A stretch of DNA of 64,000 nt from an uncultured Paracoccaceae bacterium (lineage in GTDB: Bacteria; Pseudomonadota; Alphaproteobacteria; Rhodobacterales; Rhodobacteraceae), in assembly GCA_938049225.1 (NCBI GenBank), contig CALICM010000033.1, forward strand, positions 1-64,000, written 5' to 3'. The notes under the pieces were generated by a model, which saw only the letters and a list, made by a program, of their open reading frames with translations, was not told the origin of the DNA and searched no databases. This document shows, one piece after another, positions 1 to 9,150 of this stretch. Within the stretch, counting starts at the first letter, position 1; each line of letters opens with the position of its first letter. The position numbers were made by a program, and so were the translations under genes.

Positions 1-1685
<1,685 letters not shown>

Positions 1686-1726
1686 GAGAGGGTCCCCCGG
1701 TCCAGTGGCACGGGCAGTGGTCTGCC

Positions 1727-2491
1727 TTAGATCGCCAAATATTCTTCGCGCAACTCGGTGTTATCCAGAACCTCTCGCGCGGTGCCGTCGAACACCACTT
1801 GGCCCATGTCCAAGATCACCGCGCGGTCGGCCAGTTTCAGGGCGGCAACCGCGTTTTGCTCGACAATAATTGTGGTCATCCCAAGGTTCTTGATCTCGAT
1901 CAACGTGCGCTCGATCTCTTGAACGATCACCGGGGCCAGGCCCTCGTAAGGCTCGTCCAACAGCAATAGTTTCACGTCGCGTGCCAATGTGCGACCGATC
2001 GCCAACATTTGCTGCTCGCCGCCCGATAGGGTCACGCCCTCTTGCTTGCGGCGCTCGCCCAGACGGGGGAACAACTCGTAAATACGGCTGATCGACCAAC
2101 CGACGGGCGGTGCGATCTGCGCCAGTTGCAAGTTTTCCTCGACCGTCAAACCGGGAATAATCCGCCGATCCTCAGGCACCATACCGACGCCCGCGGCGGC
2201 GGCTTGATGGGACTTCATGCTGTGCAGCGGCTGGTGATCCAACCAGATCTCGCCACTCGTCAGCGCAGGCTCGTCCACGCGCGCAATGCTGCGCAGGGTA
2301 GAGGTTTTGCCCGCCCCGTTGCGGCCCAAAAGCGCCAGGATCTCGCCCTCGTGGATGTTAAACGTCACCCCTTGGACGATATAGCTTTCGCCGTAATAAG
2401 CCTCCAAAGCATGTGCTTGGAAATACGCCGGTTCTTTGCGGTCCACATGCTCGGCACGTGCTTTGTTGATGTCTTCCTCGACCAAGCTCAT
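1727..2491 (-). CDS. LivF-type ABC transporter ATPase
   Basis: Second ATPase of a branched-chain amino acid/amide-type (HAAT family) importer. The 254-residue protein has Walker A GRNGAGKT at residues 56-63, the signature LSGGEQQ at 155-161 and Walker B LLLLDEP at 175-181, followed by the LivF-like IIVEQN switch region. An N-terminal extension of about 25 residues precedes the usual LivF start. Its start codon overlaps the stop of the LivG-type gene by 4 bp (ATGA), so the two are translationally coupled. The downstream neighbour is acs. The actual substrate of the transporter is not shown by the sequence. Confidence 0.93.
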   Translation of the reverse strand: MSLVEEDINKARAEHVDRKEPAYFQAHALEAYYGESYIVQGVTFNIHEGEILALLGRNGAGKTSTLRSIARVDEPALTSGEIWLDHQPLHSMKSHQAAAAGVGMVPEDRRIIPGLTVEENLQLAQIAPPVGWSISRIYELFPRLGERRKQEGVTLSGGEQQMLAIGRTLARDVKLLLLDEPYEGLAPVIVQEIERTLIEIKNLGMTTIIVEQNAVAALKLADRAVILDMGQVVFDGTAREVLDNTELREEYLAI

Positions 2492-3246
2492 ACCTGTGCC
2501 TCCCCCAGATAGGCTTCTCGGACCTTTGGGTGGCCCTTGATGTTTTCCGGTTTGTCCTCGACGATCACGGTCCCTTGGGCCAGGACGCTGATCGTATCCG
2601 CCAGGCTAAAGACCACATGCATGTCGTGCTCGATGACGACTTTGGTGATGCCACGCGTCTCGCCGATATGTTTCAGCAGATCGATGGTGTTGTTGGTGTC
2701 CGAGCGCGACATGCCCGCAGTGGGCTCGTCCAGCAGCAGCAGTTTGGGCTCCTGGACTAGGCACATCGCCATTTCCAAGCGCCGTTTGTCGCCACGGGAC
2801 ATTTCCGAGGCGATCTGGTTCCGTTTGTCGGCCATGCCCAGATCGCGCAAGACCTCCTCGGCCGCGTCACGGATCTCGGATTCTTGTGCCACCCTGGCGA
2901 AGGGGTTCAGCTTGTAGGCCCCGTCGCGTTTGGCGAAAGCTGGGATCATGACGTTTTCCAGGACGGTAAGATCAGTGAAGATCTCGGGCGTTTGGAACAC
3001 GCGGCTGACGCCGGTTTGGTTGATTTGATGCGGCTTCTTGCCCAACAGGCTCTGCCCATCGAACATGACCGAGCCCGTGTCCGGCTCAAGCCGCCCCACA
3101 AAACAGTTCAACAGCGTCGATTTCCCGGCGCCATTGGGGCCGATGATCGCGTGCACATCGCCTTTATTGACGTTCAAATTGACGTTGTTCAGCGCCTGCA
3201 GCCCGCCGAAGCGCTTGTTGACGTTCTGAACTTCCAAGATACGCAT
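2488..3246 (-). CDS. LivG-type ABC transporter ATPase
   Basis: First ATPase of the HAAT-type importer, 252 residues from the ATG at 3246 (MRILEVQNVNKRFGG). An in-frame ATG 93 bp further upstream would add a basic, non-conserved leader and run into the permease gene's 3' end, so the shorter start is preferred. Walker A is GPNGAGKS at residues 36-43 and Walker B is LLLLDEPTAGMS. The signature segment reads EMSRGDKRRLEMA rather than a classical LSGGQ, a degree of drift seen in LivG-type proteins. It sits between the two permease genes and the LivF-type ATPase. Confidence 0.93.
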   Translation of the reverse strand: MRILEVQNVNKRFGGLQALNNVNLNVNKGDVHAIIGPNGAGKSTLLNCFVGRLEPDTGSVMFDGQSLLGKKPHQINQTGVSRVFQTPEIFTDLTVLENVMIPAFAKRDGAYKLNPFARVAQESEIRDAAEEVLRDLGMADKRNQIASEMSRGDKRRLEMAMCLVQEPKLLLLDEPTAGMSRSDTNNTIDLLKHIGETRGITKVVIEHDMHVVFSLADTISVLAQGTVIVEDKPENIKGHPKVREAYLGEAQV

Positions 3247-3256
3247 GACCCGCCTC

Positions 3257-4456
3257 CTATTCCGCCGGGGCGGGGGCTTTTGCGCCCCGCTTCGAGGCAC
3301 GGTTTTTGCCCGACACCCAATCGATGATCCGCTTAGCACCGTCCATCAACCCGCCAGGCAGGAAGATAACCACCGCCATGAACATCAACCCCAATGTCAG
3401 GTGCCAGCCCTTGCCGACAAACGGGTGCACAATGACGACGAAGAAATCGCTCATCCCGTCCGGCATAAAGGCGAACCAGGCCTCAAGCACATTGTCGTTG
3501 ATCCGGCTGAGGATATTCTCGAAATATTTGATGAAGCCCGCGCCCAGAACAGGGCCCAAAAGGGTGCCCGCACCGCCTAGGATCGTCATCAACACGACCT
3601 CGCCGCTTGCGGTCCACTGCATCCGCTCGGCCCCGGCCAGCGGGTCCATACAGGCCAGCAGGGCGCCAGCCAGGCCCGCATACATCCCCGAGATGACAAA
3701 AGCGGTCAGCGTATAGGGGCGCGTGTTCACGCCTGTATAGCTGAGGCGGTTCTGGTTGGTTTTCACCGCGCGCAGCATCGTACCAAAGGGCGAACGGAAG
3801 ATACGCATCGAGATGTAGAACGAGATCAGAAGGATGATCGCGCAGACATAGTAGCCATAGGTGAACTGGAAATCGCGCCCCAGATACTCGAAGGCCAGGA
3901 AGGTATCGCGCATCTCAAGACCAAACAGCGAGGTGACAGGCTGCGCCGTCCCCGTCGGGGCGTCCAGGATCCGCGGATCGGACAGCAAGATCTGCAATCC
4001 CGTCTCGCCATTTGTGATCGGCGTGAACACGGAATAGGCCAGATTATAGCTCATCTGCGCGAAGGCCAGCGTCAGGATCGAGAAATAGATCCCCGACCGC
4101 CGCAGCGAGATGAACCCGATCACCAGCGCGAACAGCCCCGAGATCAGGACCCCCAGCACGATGGCAGGGATGATGTTCATGCTGAGCAGTTTGAACATCC
4201 AAACGGCGGAATAGGATCCGACCCCCAAAAAGGCCGCATGGCCGAAGGACAGATAGCCGGTCAGGCCGAAGAGGATGTTAAACCCGATCGCGAAAATACC
4301 GTATATCACAAAGCGCTGCATCAGATCCGGGTATCCCGCGTTGAACTGCGCCAACGGGCCGTCCGAGGGGAAGGGGTTGAGGATGATCGGGGCAAACAGG
4401 GCGAAGAAGGCAACGACCAGCAGCAGGATCACATCGTTTCGTTTTGTATCGGTCAT
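3257..4456 (-). CDS. LivM-type ABC transporter permease
   Basis: Integral inner-membrane permease of the HAAT-type importer, 399 residues with about ten hydrophobic segments. The LivM hallmark stretch [20 protein letters not shown] is near residues 65-84, and the cytoplasmic coupling region around [17 protein letters not shown] follows the conserved [14 protein letters not shown]. It starts 3 bp after the LivH-type gene stops, and the LivG-type gene follows 10 bp later, so the operon is compact. The C-terminal tail is rich in Lys, Ala and Pro. Confidence 0.93.
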   Translation of the reverse strand: MTDTKRNDVILLLVVAFFALFAPIILNPFPSDGPLAQFNAGYPDLMQRFVIYGIFAIGFNILFGLTGYLSFGHAAFLGVGSYSAVWMFKLLSMNIIPAIVLGVLISGLFALVIGFISLRRSGIYFSILTLAFAQMSYNLAYSVFTPITNGETGLQILLSDPRILDAPTGTAQPVTSLFGLEMRDTFLAFEYLGRDFQFTYGYYVCAIILLISFYISMRIFRSPFGTMLRAVKTNQNRLSYTGVNTRPYTLTAFVISGMYAGLAGALLACMDPLAGAERMQWTASGEVVLMTILGGAGTLLGPVLGAGFIKYFENILSRINDNVLEAWFAFMPDGMSDFFVVIVHPFVGKGWHLTLGLMFMAVVIFLPGGLMDGAKRIIDWVSGKNRASKRGAKAPAPAE

Positions 4457-4459
4457 GGT

Positions 4460-5488
4460 TTATTCCTCCATCACGCCTTTGCGGCCCAACAGGCCCCGTG
4501 GGCGGGTCAGCAGAATGACCACCGCCACCAGATAGATGATGATTTGGTCGATGCCCGGCAGGATCGCTTTGACCTCGTTCATCGCCGAAAAGCTTTGCAG
4601 GATGCCCAAAAGGAAGCCGGCCGCGACCGCCCCAGGCAAACTGCCCATGCCGCCGACCACAACGACCACGAAACACAGCACCAGAAAGTCCATCCCCAAA
4701 TGGTAGTCGGGGCTAAGGATCGGGGTGTACATCACCCCCGCCAACCCGGTGACGACCGCCGCCAGGCCAAACATCGCGGTGAAGCGCTTGTCGATGTCGA
4801 TGCCAAGCAGACCCACAGTCTCGCGGTCGGCCATCCCGGCGCGGACCACCATGCCAAAGGTCGTGTAGTTCAGGAAAATCATGACCCCGCCGATCAGCAC
4901 GGCCGCAAAGATGAAGTAGACAAAGCGCCAGACGGGATAGACGACGGCATTTGCCTCAAATCCAAGATATATCCCGACATCCAATGCACCACGAAAGGCG
5001 TCAGGTGTGGGCTGCGGGATCGGGTTGGCGCCAAAGTTGGCTTTTATGATTTCCTGCGCGACAATCGCCAAGCCGAAAGTCACCAGGATCTGGTCGGCAT
5101 GGGGGCGTTTGTAAAAGTGTTTGATCAGGCCGCGCTCCATGCCGATGCCGATCACGATCATCACGGGGATCGCCAGCAGGATCGCCAAGGGGACGGAATA
5201 GCCGATCATCGTGGTGCCAAACTCGCCAAACCATGCCTCGACATAGGGCGTGTTGACCTTCAGCGGGTTTCCCAGGAAATCGGTCTTGGTTTCGTCGATT
5301 GTCTCGACCGAGAGCTTCAGCAGACGGTTCATGACCACGGCGCAAAACGCGCCGATCATGAACAACGCCCCGTGGGCGAAGTTGACAACCCCCAGTGTGC
5401 CGAAGATCAGCGTCAGGCCCAAGGCGATCATCGCATAGGCGCTGCCCTTGTCCAGGCCGTTCAGGATTTGCAGCAGAATGGCGTCCAT
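4460..5488 (-). CDS. LivH-type ABC transporter permease
   Basis: Partner permease of the HAAT-type importer, 342 residues with about eight membrane segments. It shows the LivH signature GLTLIFGTLGVVNFAHGALF near the N-terminus and the conserved VVVVGGMGSLPGAVAAGFLLG segment near the C-terminus. There is a 97-bp gap to the preceding binding-protein gene containing a strong stem-loop (5540-5565). Downstream genes follow with almost no spacing. Confidence 0.93.
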   Translation of the reverse strand: MDAILLQILNGLDKGSAYAMIALGLTLIFGTLGVVNFAHGALFMIGAFCAVVMNRLLKLSVETIDETKTDFLGNPLKVNTPYVEAWFGEFGTTMIGYSVPLAILLAIPVMIVIGIGMERGLIKHFYKRPHADQILVTFGLAIVAQEIIKANFGANPIPQPTPDAFRGALDVGIYLGFEANAVVYPVWRFVYFIFAAVLIGGVMIFLNYTTFGMVVRAGMADRETVGLLGIDIDKRFTAMFGLAAVVTGLAGVMYTPILSPDYHLGMDFLVLCFVVVVVGGMGSLPGAVAAGFLLGILQSFSAMNEVKAILPGIDQIIIYLVAVVILLTRPRGLLGRKGVMEE

Positions 5489-5539
5489 CGCTCTCTACCC
5501 CGTGAAAAAAAGATGGTGGTTGGCCTTCGCGGCCAATGT

Positions 5540-5565
5540 CCGACCGCCCTGGCGGGGGCGGTCGG
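5540..5565 (-). promoter_or_regulatory. Intercistronic stem-loop after the binding-protein gene
   Basis: Perfect 10-bp inverted repeat CCGACCGCCC / GGGCGGTCGG with a 6-nt loop, lying between the binding-protein stop (5586) and the LivH-type start (5488). No T-tract follows in the direction of transcription. It is therefore more likely a 3'-end stabiliser or partial attenuator that raises the binding-protein mRNA above the membrane components than a full terminator. The role is inference. Confidence 0.6.
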
Positions 5566-5585
5566 TATATCAACCTTGGGCCGGT

Positions 5586-6929
5586 TTATGCGCCCGGGTT
5601 GCATTCTCCAAGATCGCCACCCGCGAAGTCGGGGTGATCGGGAGCGTACATGACCTGCTCGGTCGGGGTCACGTCGACCACTTCCAGCAAATCGTACTGC
5701 GAGGTGGGGTTGTCCTTACCCTTCACGACCAGGACCGGCTTGAAGCACTGGTGATCCTCGGCGCGATACAGCGTCGGGCCGTTGCCCAGGCCGTCGAACT
5801 CAAAGCCCTCAAGCGCTTCGACGATACCACAGGGGTTGAATGTGCCTGCACGCTGGGCCGCATCTGCATAAAGCAGCGTCTGGCAGTAGCAGGTATGCGC
5901 AGCCTGAGACGGCGGGAAGCCGTACTTGGTGCCGAACGACTTCACAAAGGCCTTAGAGCCCTCGTCCTGCAGCGACCAGTGCCAGTTTGTCGAGCCAAAG
6001 ATGCCCTTCACGTTGTCGCCCGCACCCTGCGCCATCAGACGCGAATACAGCGGCACAACAACCACGAAGTCATTGCCGTTGACGACCTTGTCGCGCATGC
6101 CGAACTGAACCGCTTGGGTCAGCGAGTTGACCATGTCCCGGCCATAGTGGTTCAGGATCAGCGTGTCCGCGCCCGAGTTCAGAACTGGCGTCAGATACTG
6201 CGAGAAGTCGCCCGCACCCAGCGGCGTGCGTACAGCGGCGGCGGTGTTCCACCCGATGCTTTCGGTGTAGGTCTTCATGGACCCTTCCTGAGACCAACCC
6301 CAGGTGTAATCCGCGGTCAGGTGATAGGCCGTCCGCTCTTTGCCGTAGTTGCTTTCCAGGATCGGGCCCAGGGCTGCGCCGGACATCTCGGTGTTGAAGA
6401 AGTGACGGAAACCATTGGCTTTTTTGTCTTTGCCGGTCGTGTCGTTGGAGTGGGTCAAACCGGCCATAAAGATAACGCCAGCTTCCTGACACAGACCTTG
6501 CACAGCAATCGCCACACCCGACGACGAGCCGCCTGTGATCATCACAGCGCCGTCTTTTTGAATCATCGACTGCGCCGATGCGCGTGCCGCGTCCGATTTG
6601 GTCTGCGTGTCGCCGGTCACGAAGGCGACCTTCTTACCGTTTACGCCGTTGCCACCCAACTCTTTCGAACTGAAGGTGTTCAGCATGCCGCCGTCGCCCT
6701 CGCCGTTCAGGTGCTCGACCGCCAACTCATAAGCGCGCAGCTCGTCGGCCCCCTCGTCCGCATAGGCGCCCGACTGCGGCACGTTGAAGCCCAGCGTCAC
6801 ATTCGCGCCCGTCGGTTCGTTTGTGTAAGCGCGCGCAGCGCTGGTGAAAATCGTCGGCATGGCCAGCCCCGCGCCCAAAACGGCACCGGATTTTAGCACA
6901 CCACGACGGTTCATCGAAAAACCAGACAT
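5586..6929 (-). CDS. Tat-exported periplasmic binding protein of HAAT-type ABC importer
   Basis: Type 1 periplasmic solute-binding protein (Leu/Ile/Val/amide family), 447 residues. The start at 6929 is chosen because GGGAGGA lies just upstream; an in-frame ATG at 6980 adds a non-conserved leader. The N-terminus MSGFSMNRRGVLKSGAVLG, followed by a hydrophobic stretch and an AARA cleavage site, looks like a twin-arginine signal. The mature protein has the two-lobe ANF-receptor-like pattern (GFNVPQSGAYADEG at the first strand, MITGGSSSG in the ligand cleft). It is the first gene of the operon ending in acs. Substrate unknown; short-chain amides, ureas or carboxylates are plausible from context. 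Confidence 0.92.
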   Translation of the reverse strand: MSGFSMNRRGVLKSGAVLGAGLAMPTIFTSAARAYTNEPTGANVTLGFNVPQSGAYADEGADELRAYELAVEHLNGEGDGGMLNTFSSKELGGNGVNGKKVAFVTGDTQTKSDAARASAQSMIQKDGAVMITGGSSSGVAIAVQGLCQEAGVIFMAGLTHSNDTTGKDKKANGFRHFFNTEMSGAALGPILESNYGKERTAYHLTADYTWGWSQEGSMKTYTESIGWNTAAAVRTPLGAGDFSQYLTPVLNSGADTLILNHYGRDMVNSLTQAVQFGMRDKVVNGNDFVVVVPLYSRLMAQGAGDNVKGIFGSTNWHWSLQDEGSKAFVKSFGTKYGFPPSQAAHTCYCQTLLYADAAQRAGTFNPCGIVEALEGFEFDGLGNGPTLYRAEDHQCFKPVLVVKGKDNPTSQYDLLEVVDVTPTEQVMYAPDHPDFAGGDLGECNPGA

Positions 6930-7028
6930 TAAGATCCTCCCAAGGATTGTATCGACCGCATTGCCATGCGGCGGGCGCAAGGCCCGGACATACTATCACC
7001 GCATTTCGTCAACGGCACAATAAATCAT

Positions 7029-7042
7029 TGCAAATGCATTGC
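7029..7042. promoter_or_regulatory. Partial inverted repeat, possible second regulator site
   Basis: Within TGCAAATGCATTGC, GCAA and TTGC form inverted half-sites separated by 5 bp. It lies in the divergent gap between the binding-protein operon and the XRE regulator, about 40 bp from the stronger palindrome at 7080-7095. It may be a weaker copy of the same operator; this is inference. Confidence 0.3.
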
Positions 7043-7079
7043 TTTTTTGTAAATATTTTTCAATGCAGTGCAGCAAATC

Positions 7080-7095
7080 TGTAAACAAATTTACA
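7080..7095. promoter_or_regulatory. Palindromic operator TGTAAA-N4-TTTACA
   Basis: Perfect inverted repeat TGTAAACAAATTTACA in the divergent region between the ABC/acs operon and the XRE-type short-chain acyl regulator. Regulators of this XRE/IrrE group are known to bind AT-rich sites with TTTGCAAA or TTTGTAAA-like half-sites. I infer that this is the autoregulatory or operon operator. It lies 41 bp upstream of the regulator's chosen start codon, which also argues against the more upstream in-frame ATG at 7068. Confidence 0.55.
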
Positions 7096-7136
7096 TTGCG
7101 GCGCAACAAGAGCTTCAAAGTCAAGGATTTGTGACG

Positions 7137-8459
7137 ATGCCCAGGTCGCTTTCTGGCAGCCGTATCCGCGAGGCGCGACGCCGTCTTGGCCTGACCCAGG
7201 CAGGTCTGGCCAAAGGTGTCGGTATCTCGCCCTCGTATCTGAATCTGATCGAGCACAACCGCAGGCGGATCGGCGGCGCGCTTCTAAACGCCTTAGCCGA
7301 GGCCTTGGAGATTCGCGCCACCGAACTGTCCGACGGCGGAAACCCCACCATCGTGCCAGACTTGCACGCCGCGCTGGCCGAGCATCCGGTTGCCACGGCC
7401 GACCCAAGAACAGCCGAGGCGCTGGCCGGCCGGTTTCCCGATTGGGCGCGGCTGATCCTGCTGCAAAACCAGCGGATCCGCGACCAACAGGCGGTCATCG
7501 CGGCCCTTTCTGACCGGTTGGCGCATGACCCGTTTCTGTCCGAGAATGTGCATGCGATGCTGTCGCATATCACGGCAATCCGCTCGACCGCCGGGATCCT
7601 GTCGACCGTGCCCGATGTCCCCTCGGACCAGCTTGCGCGGTTCTATGAGGGCATGGTCACCGAGTCCGAACGTCTGTCAACCACCGCTCAAGCCTTGGCC
7701 GACTACCTGGGAGCGGCGGCTGGCGTGACCGAAACCGCAGCAACCCCCGAGGAGGTTTTGGACCACTATCTGTTGGGCCATGGGTATCACTTCGACGCGC
7801 TGGACCAGCCCGCCAACCCTGCGCAAACACCGGATCAGACGATCGAGAGTTTGCTGGCGGAGGACCCCAACCTCGCCCCCGAAACCCCGGCGCGCGCCTT
7901 GGTGCATGCGCATCTGCGCCAGTATGCCCAAGATGCGGCCGCCATGCCGCTGGACGCTTTTGTCGCCGTGGCGCGGCAAGTCAGCTTTGACCCGACGGTT
8001 TTGGCACAGCATTTTGATCAATCCATCACCGCCGTCTTTCGCCGCCTCGCCAGCCTGCATCGCCCAGGATTGGATGTGCCGCGCTTTGGGCTGATCGTGG
8101 TCACCGTTGCAGGCTATCCACTGCTGCGCCAACCCCTGCCCAGCTTTCCGTTGCCGCGACACGGCAACGCCTGCGCGCTGTGGCCGCTGTTTCGAGGCTT
8201 TGCACAGCCCGGCACACCGATGCTGAACCCTATCACCCACGACAGCGGCGAGGCGTTCGTCACCCTGACCTATGCCGCCTCGCGCCAGTCACCACGGTTT
8301 GGCGTTGCGCCTGACCTTGCGGCCTCCATGCTCTTTGTGGCGCAGGCGCAATCGCCCTTTACGGTACCGCATGCCGCAGCGAGTCCGGTCGGCACCAGCT
8401 GCCGGATCTGCACACGCAGCGACTGCGCAGCCCGCGCGCAGGCCCAGTTGGTGCTTTGA
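7137..8459 (+). CDS. XRE-family short-chain fatty acyl transcriptional regulator (ScfR/RamB/PrpQ type)
   Basis: Cytoplasmic DNA-binding regulator of 440 residues. An N-terminal Cro/C1 helix-turn-helix spans roughly residues 5-60 (IREARRRLGLTQAGLAKGVG, then SPSYLNLIEHNRRRIGG). The middle matches the IrrE/ImmA-like peptidase-derived region (FDALDQPANPAQTPDQ onward). A C-terminal DUF2083-type domain contains paired cysteines (CRICTRSDCAAR). Members of this family control acetate, propionate and glyoxylate-cycle genes. The start at 7137 puts the HTH at the N-terminus and leaves the palindrome 7080-7095 upstream. It is divergent from the acs operon, its likely target. Confidence 0.85.
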   Translation: MPRSLSGSRIREARRRLGLTQAGLAKGVGISPSYLNLIEHNRRRIGGALLNALAEALEIRATELSDGGNPTIVPDLHAALAEHPVATADPRTAEALAGRFPDWARLILLQNQRIRDQQAVIAALSDRLAHDPFLSENVHAMLSHITAIRSTAGILSTVPDVPSDQLARFYEGMVTESERLSTTAQALADYLGAAAGVTETAATPEEVLDHYLLGHGYHFDALDQPANPAQTPDQTIESLLAEDPNLAPETPARALVHAHLRQYAQDAAAMPLDAFVAVARQVSFDPTVLAQHFDQSITAVFRRLASLHRPGLDVPRFGLIVVTVAGYPLLRQPLPSFPLPRHGNACALWPLFRGFAQPGTPMLNPITHDSGEAFVTLTYAASRQSPRFGVAPDLAASMLFVAQAQSPFTVPHAAASPVGTSCRICTRSDCAARAQAQLVL

Positions 8460-8523
8460 GCCATAAAACCCGTGACAAGGGTTGGGCGGGCTGTACACTT
8501 GAAAAAACAAACGGGAGGAAGGC

Positions 8524-8886
8524 GTGTCGCACCGTGTGCTGATCGTCGAAGATGAACCGAACATCGCGGACGCGTTGCGCTTTCTGCTGACGCTCGAGGG
8601 GTTTGACGTCACGATCGAAGGTGACGGTGCGAATGCGGTGCACCAAGCAGAGACACTGCGCGCCGATGTCGTCATCCTGGATGTGATGCTGCCTAATCGA
8701 AGCGGCTTTGACATTTTGCGCGACCTCAATACCGCCCCCGCCGCACCGCCGGTCTTGATGCTGACCGCCAAGGGACAGGCCCGGGACCGCGAGATGGCGC
8801 AGCAATTGGGGGCCACTGTGTTCATGACCAAGCCGTTCTCGAACGCCGATGTCGTCTCGGCCGTCAAGCGTTTGGCTGGAACATGA
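8524..8886 (+). CDS. Receiver-only response regulator
   Basis: Single CheY-like receiver domain of 120 residues with no output domain. It starts at a GTG with a strong GGAGGAAGG ribosome site. The acidic pair is in VEDEP, the phospho-acceptor aspartate in VVILDVMLPN, the conserved Thr in LMLTAKG and the Lys in FMTKPF. The stop overlaps the next start by 4 bp, and the symporter-kinase fusion follows, so it is the probable phosphorylation partner of that kinase. Lack of a DNA-binding domain means the output must go through another protein or phosphorelay. Confidence 0.92.
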   Translation: MSHRVLIVEDEPNIADALRFLLTLEGFDVTIEGDGANAVHQAETLRADVVILDVMLPNRSGFDILRDLNTAPAAPPVLMLTAKGQARDREMAQQLGATVFMTKPFSNADVVSAVKRLAGT

Positions 8887-9143
8887 GCCGCCCGCCGCCG
8901 GATCTGGCCGAGCGCGCCATGCACCGTCGCAAGCGCGAGGATGCGGCCCTTGCGGTGCCGATCCTTGGTATTGTGCTGTTGGCCTCGCCGGTTCTAAACA
9001 TCTTCGCGGGGGTTCAAACCCTGTTCGGCCTGCCCGCTGCCTATGCTTGGGTGTTCCTGATCTGGGCTGGGTTGACACTGCTGACGCGCGATCTGGCGCG
9101 CCGGTTGATCGGCCCGGCGGATCGAGGTCTGGGGCCCGAGTGA
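8883..9143 (+). CDS. Small two-helix membrane protein upstream of symporter-kinase
   Basis: 86-residue protein with a basic N-terminal segment (residues 10-20) and two hydrophobic helices (about 25-42 and 50-66), ending in an acidic tail. It overlaps the receiver gene by 4 bp and is 7 bp upstream of the symporter-histidine kinase. Small hydrophobic proteins are commonly encoded just ahead of SSS-type transporters (compare YjcH ahead of ActP). A helper role in assembly or sensing is inferred from context only. Confidence 0.75.
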   Translation: MSRPPPDLAERAMHRRKREDAALAVPILGIVLLASPVLNIFAGVQTLFGLPAAYAWVFLIWAGLTLLTRDLARRLIGPADRGLGPE

Positions 9144-9150
9144 CCCCGTC

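Noticed and set aside
4238..5653. 471-codon plus-strand open frame opposite the LivM/LivH-type permease genes
   Set aside because: Antisense shadow of GC-rich permease genes. The product is a His/Gln/Asp-rich sequence with no fold-like pattern, while the minus-strand proteins are clear.
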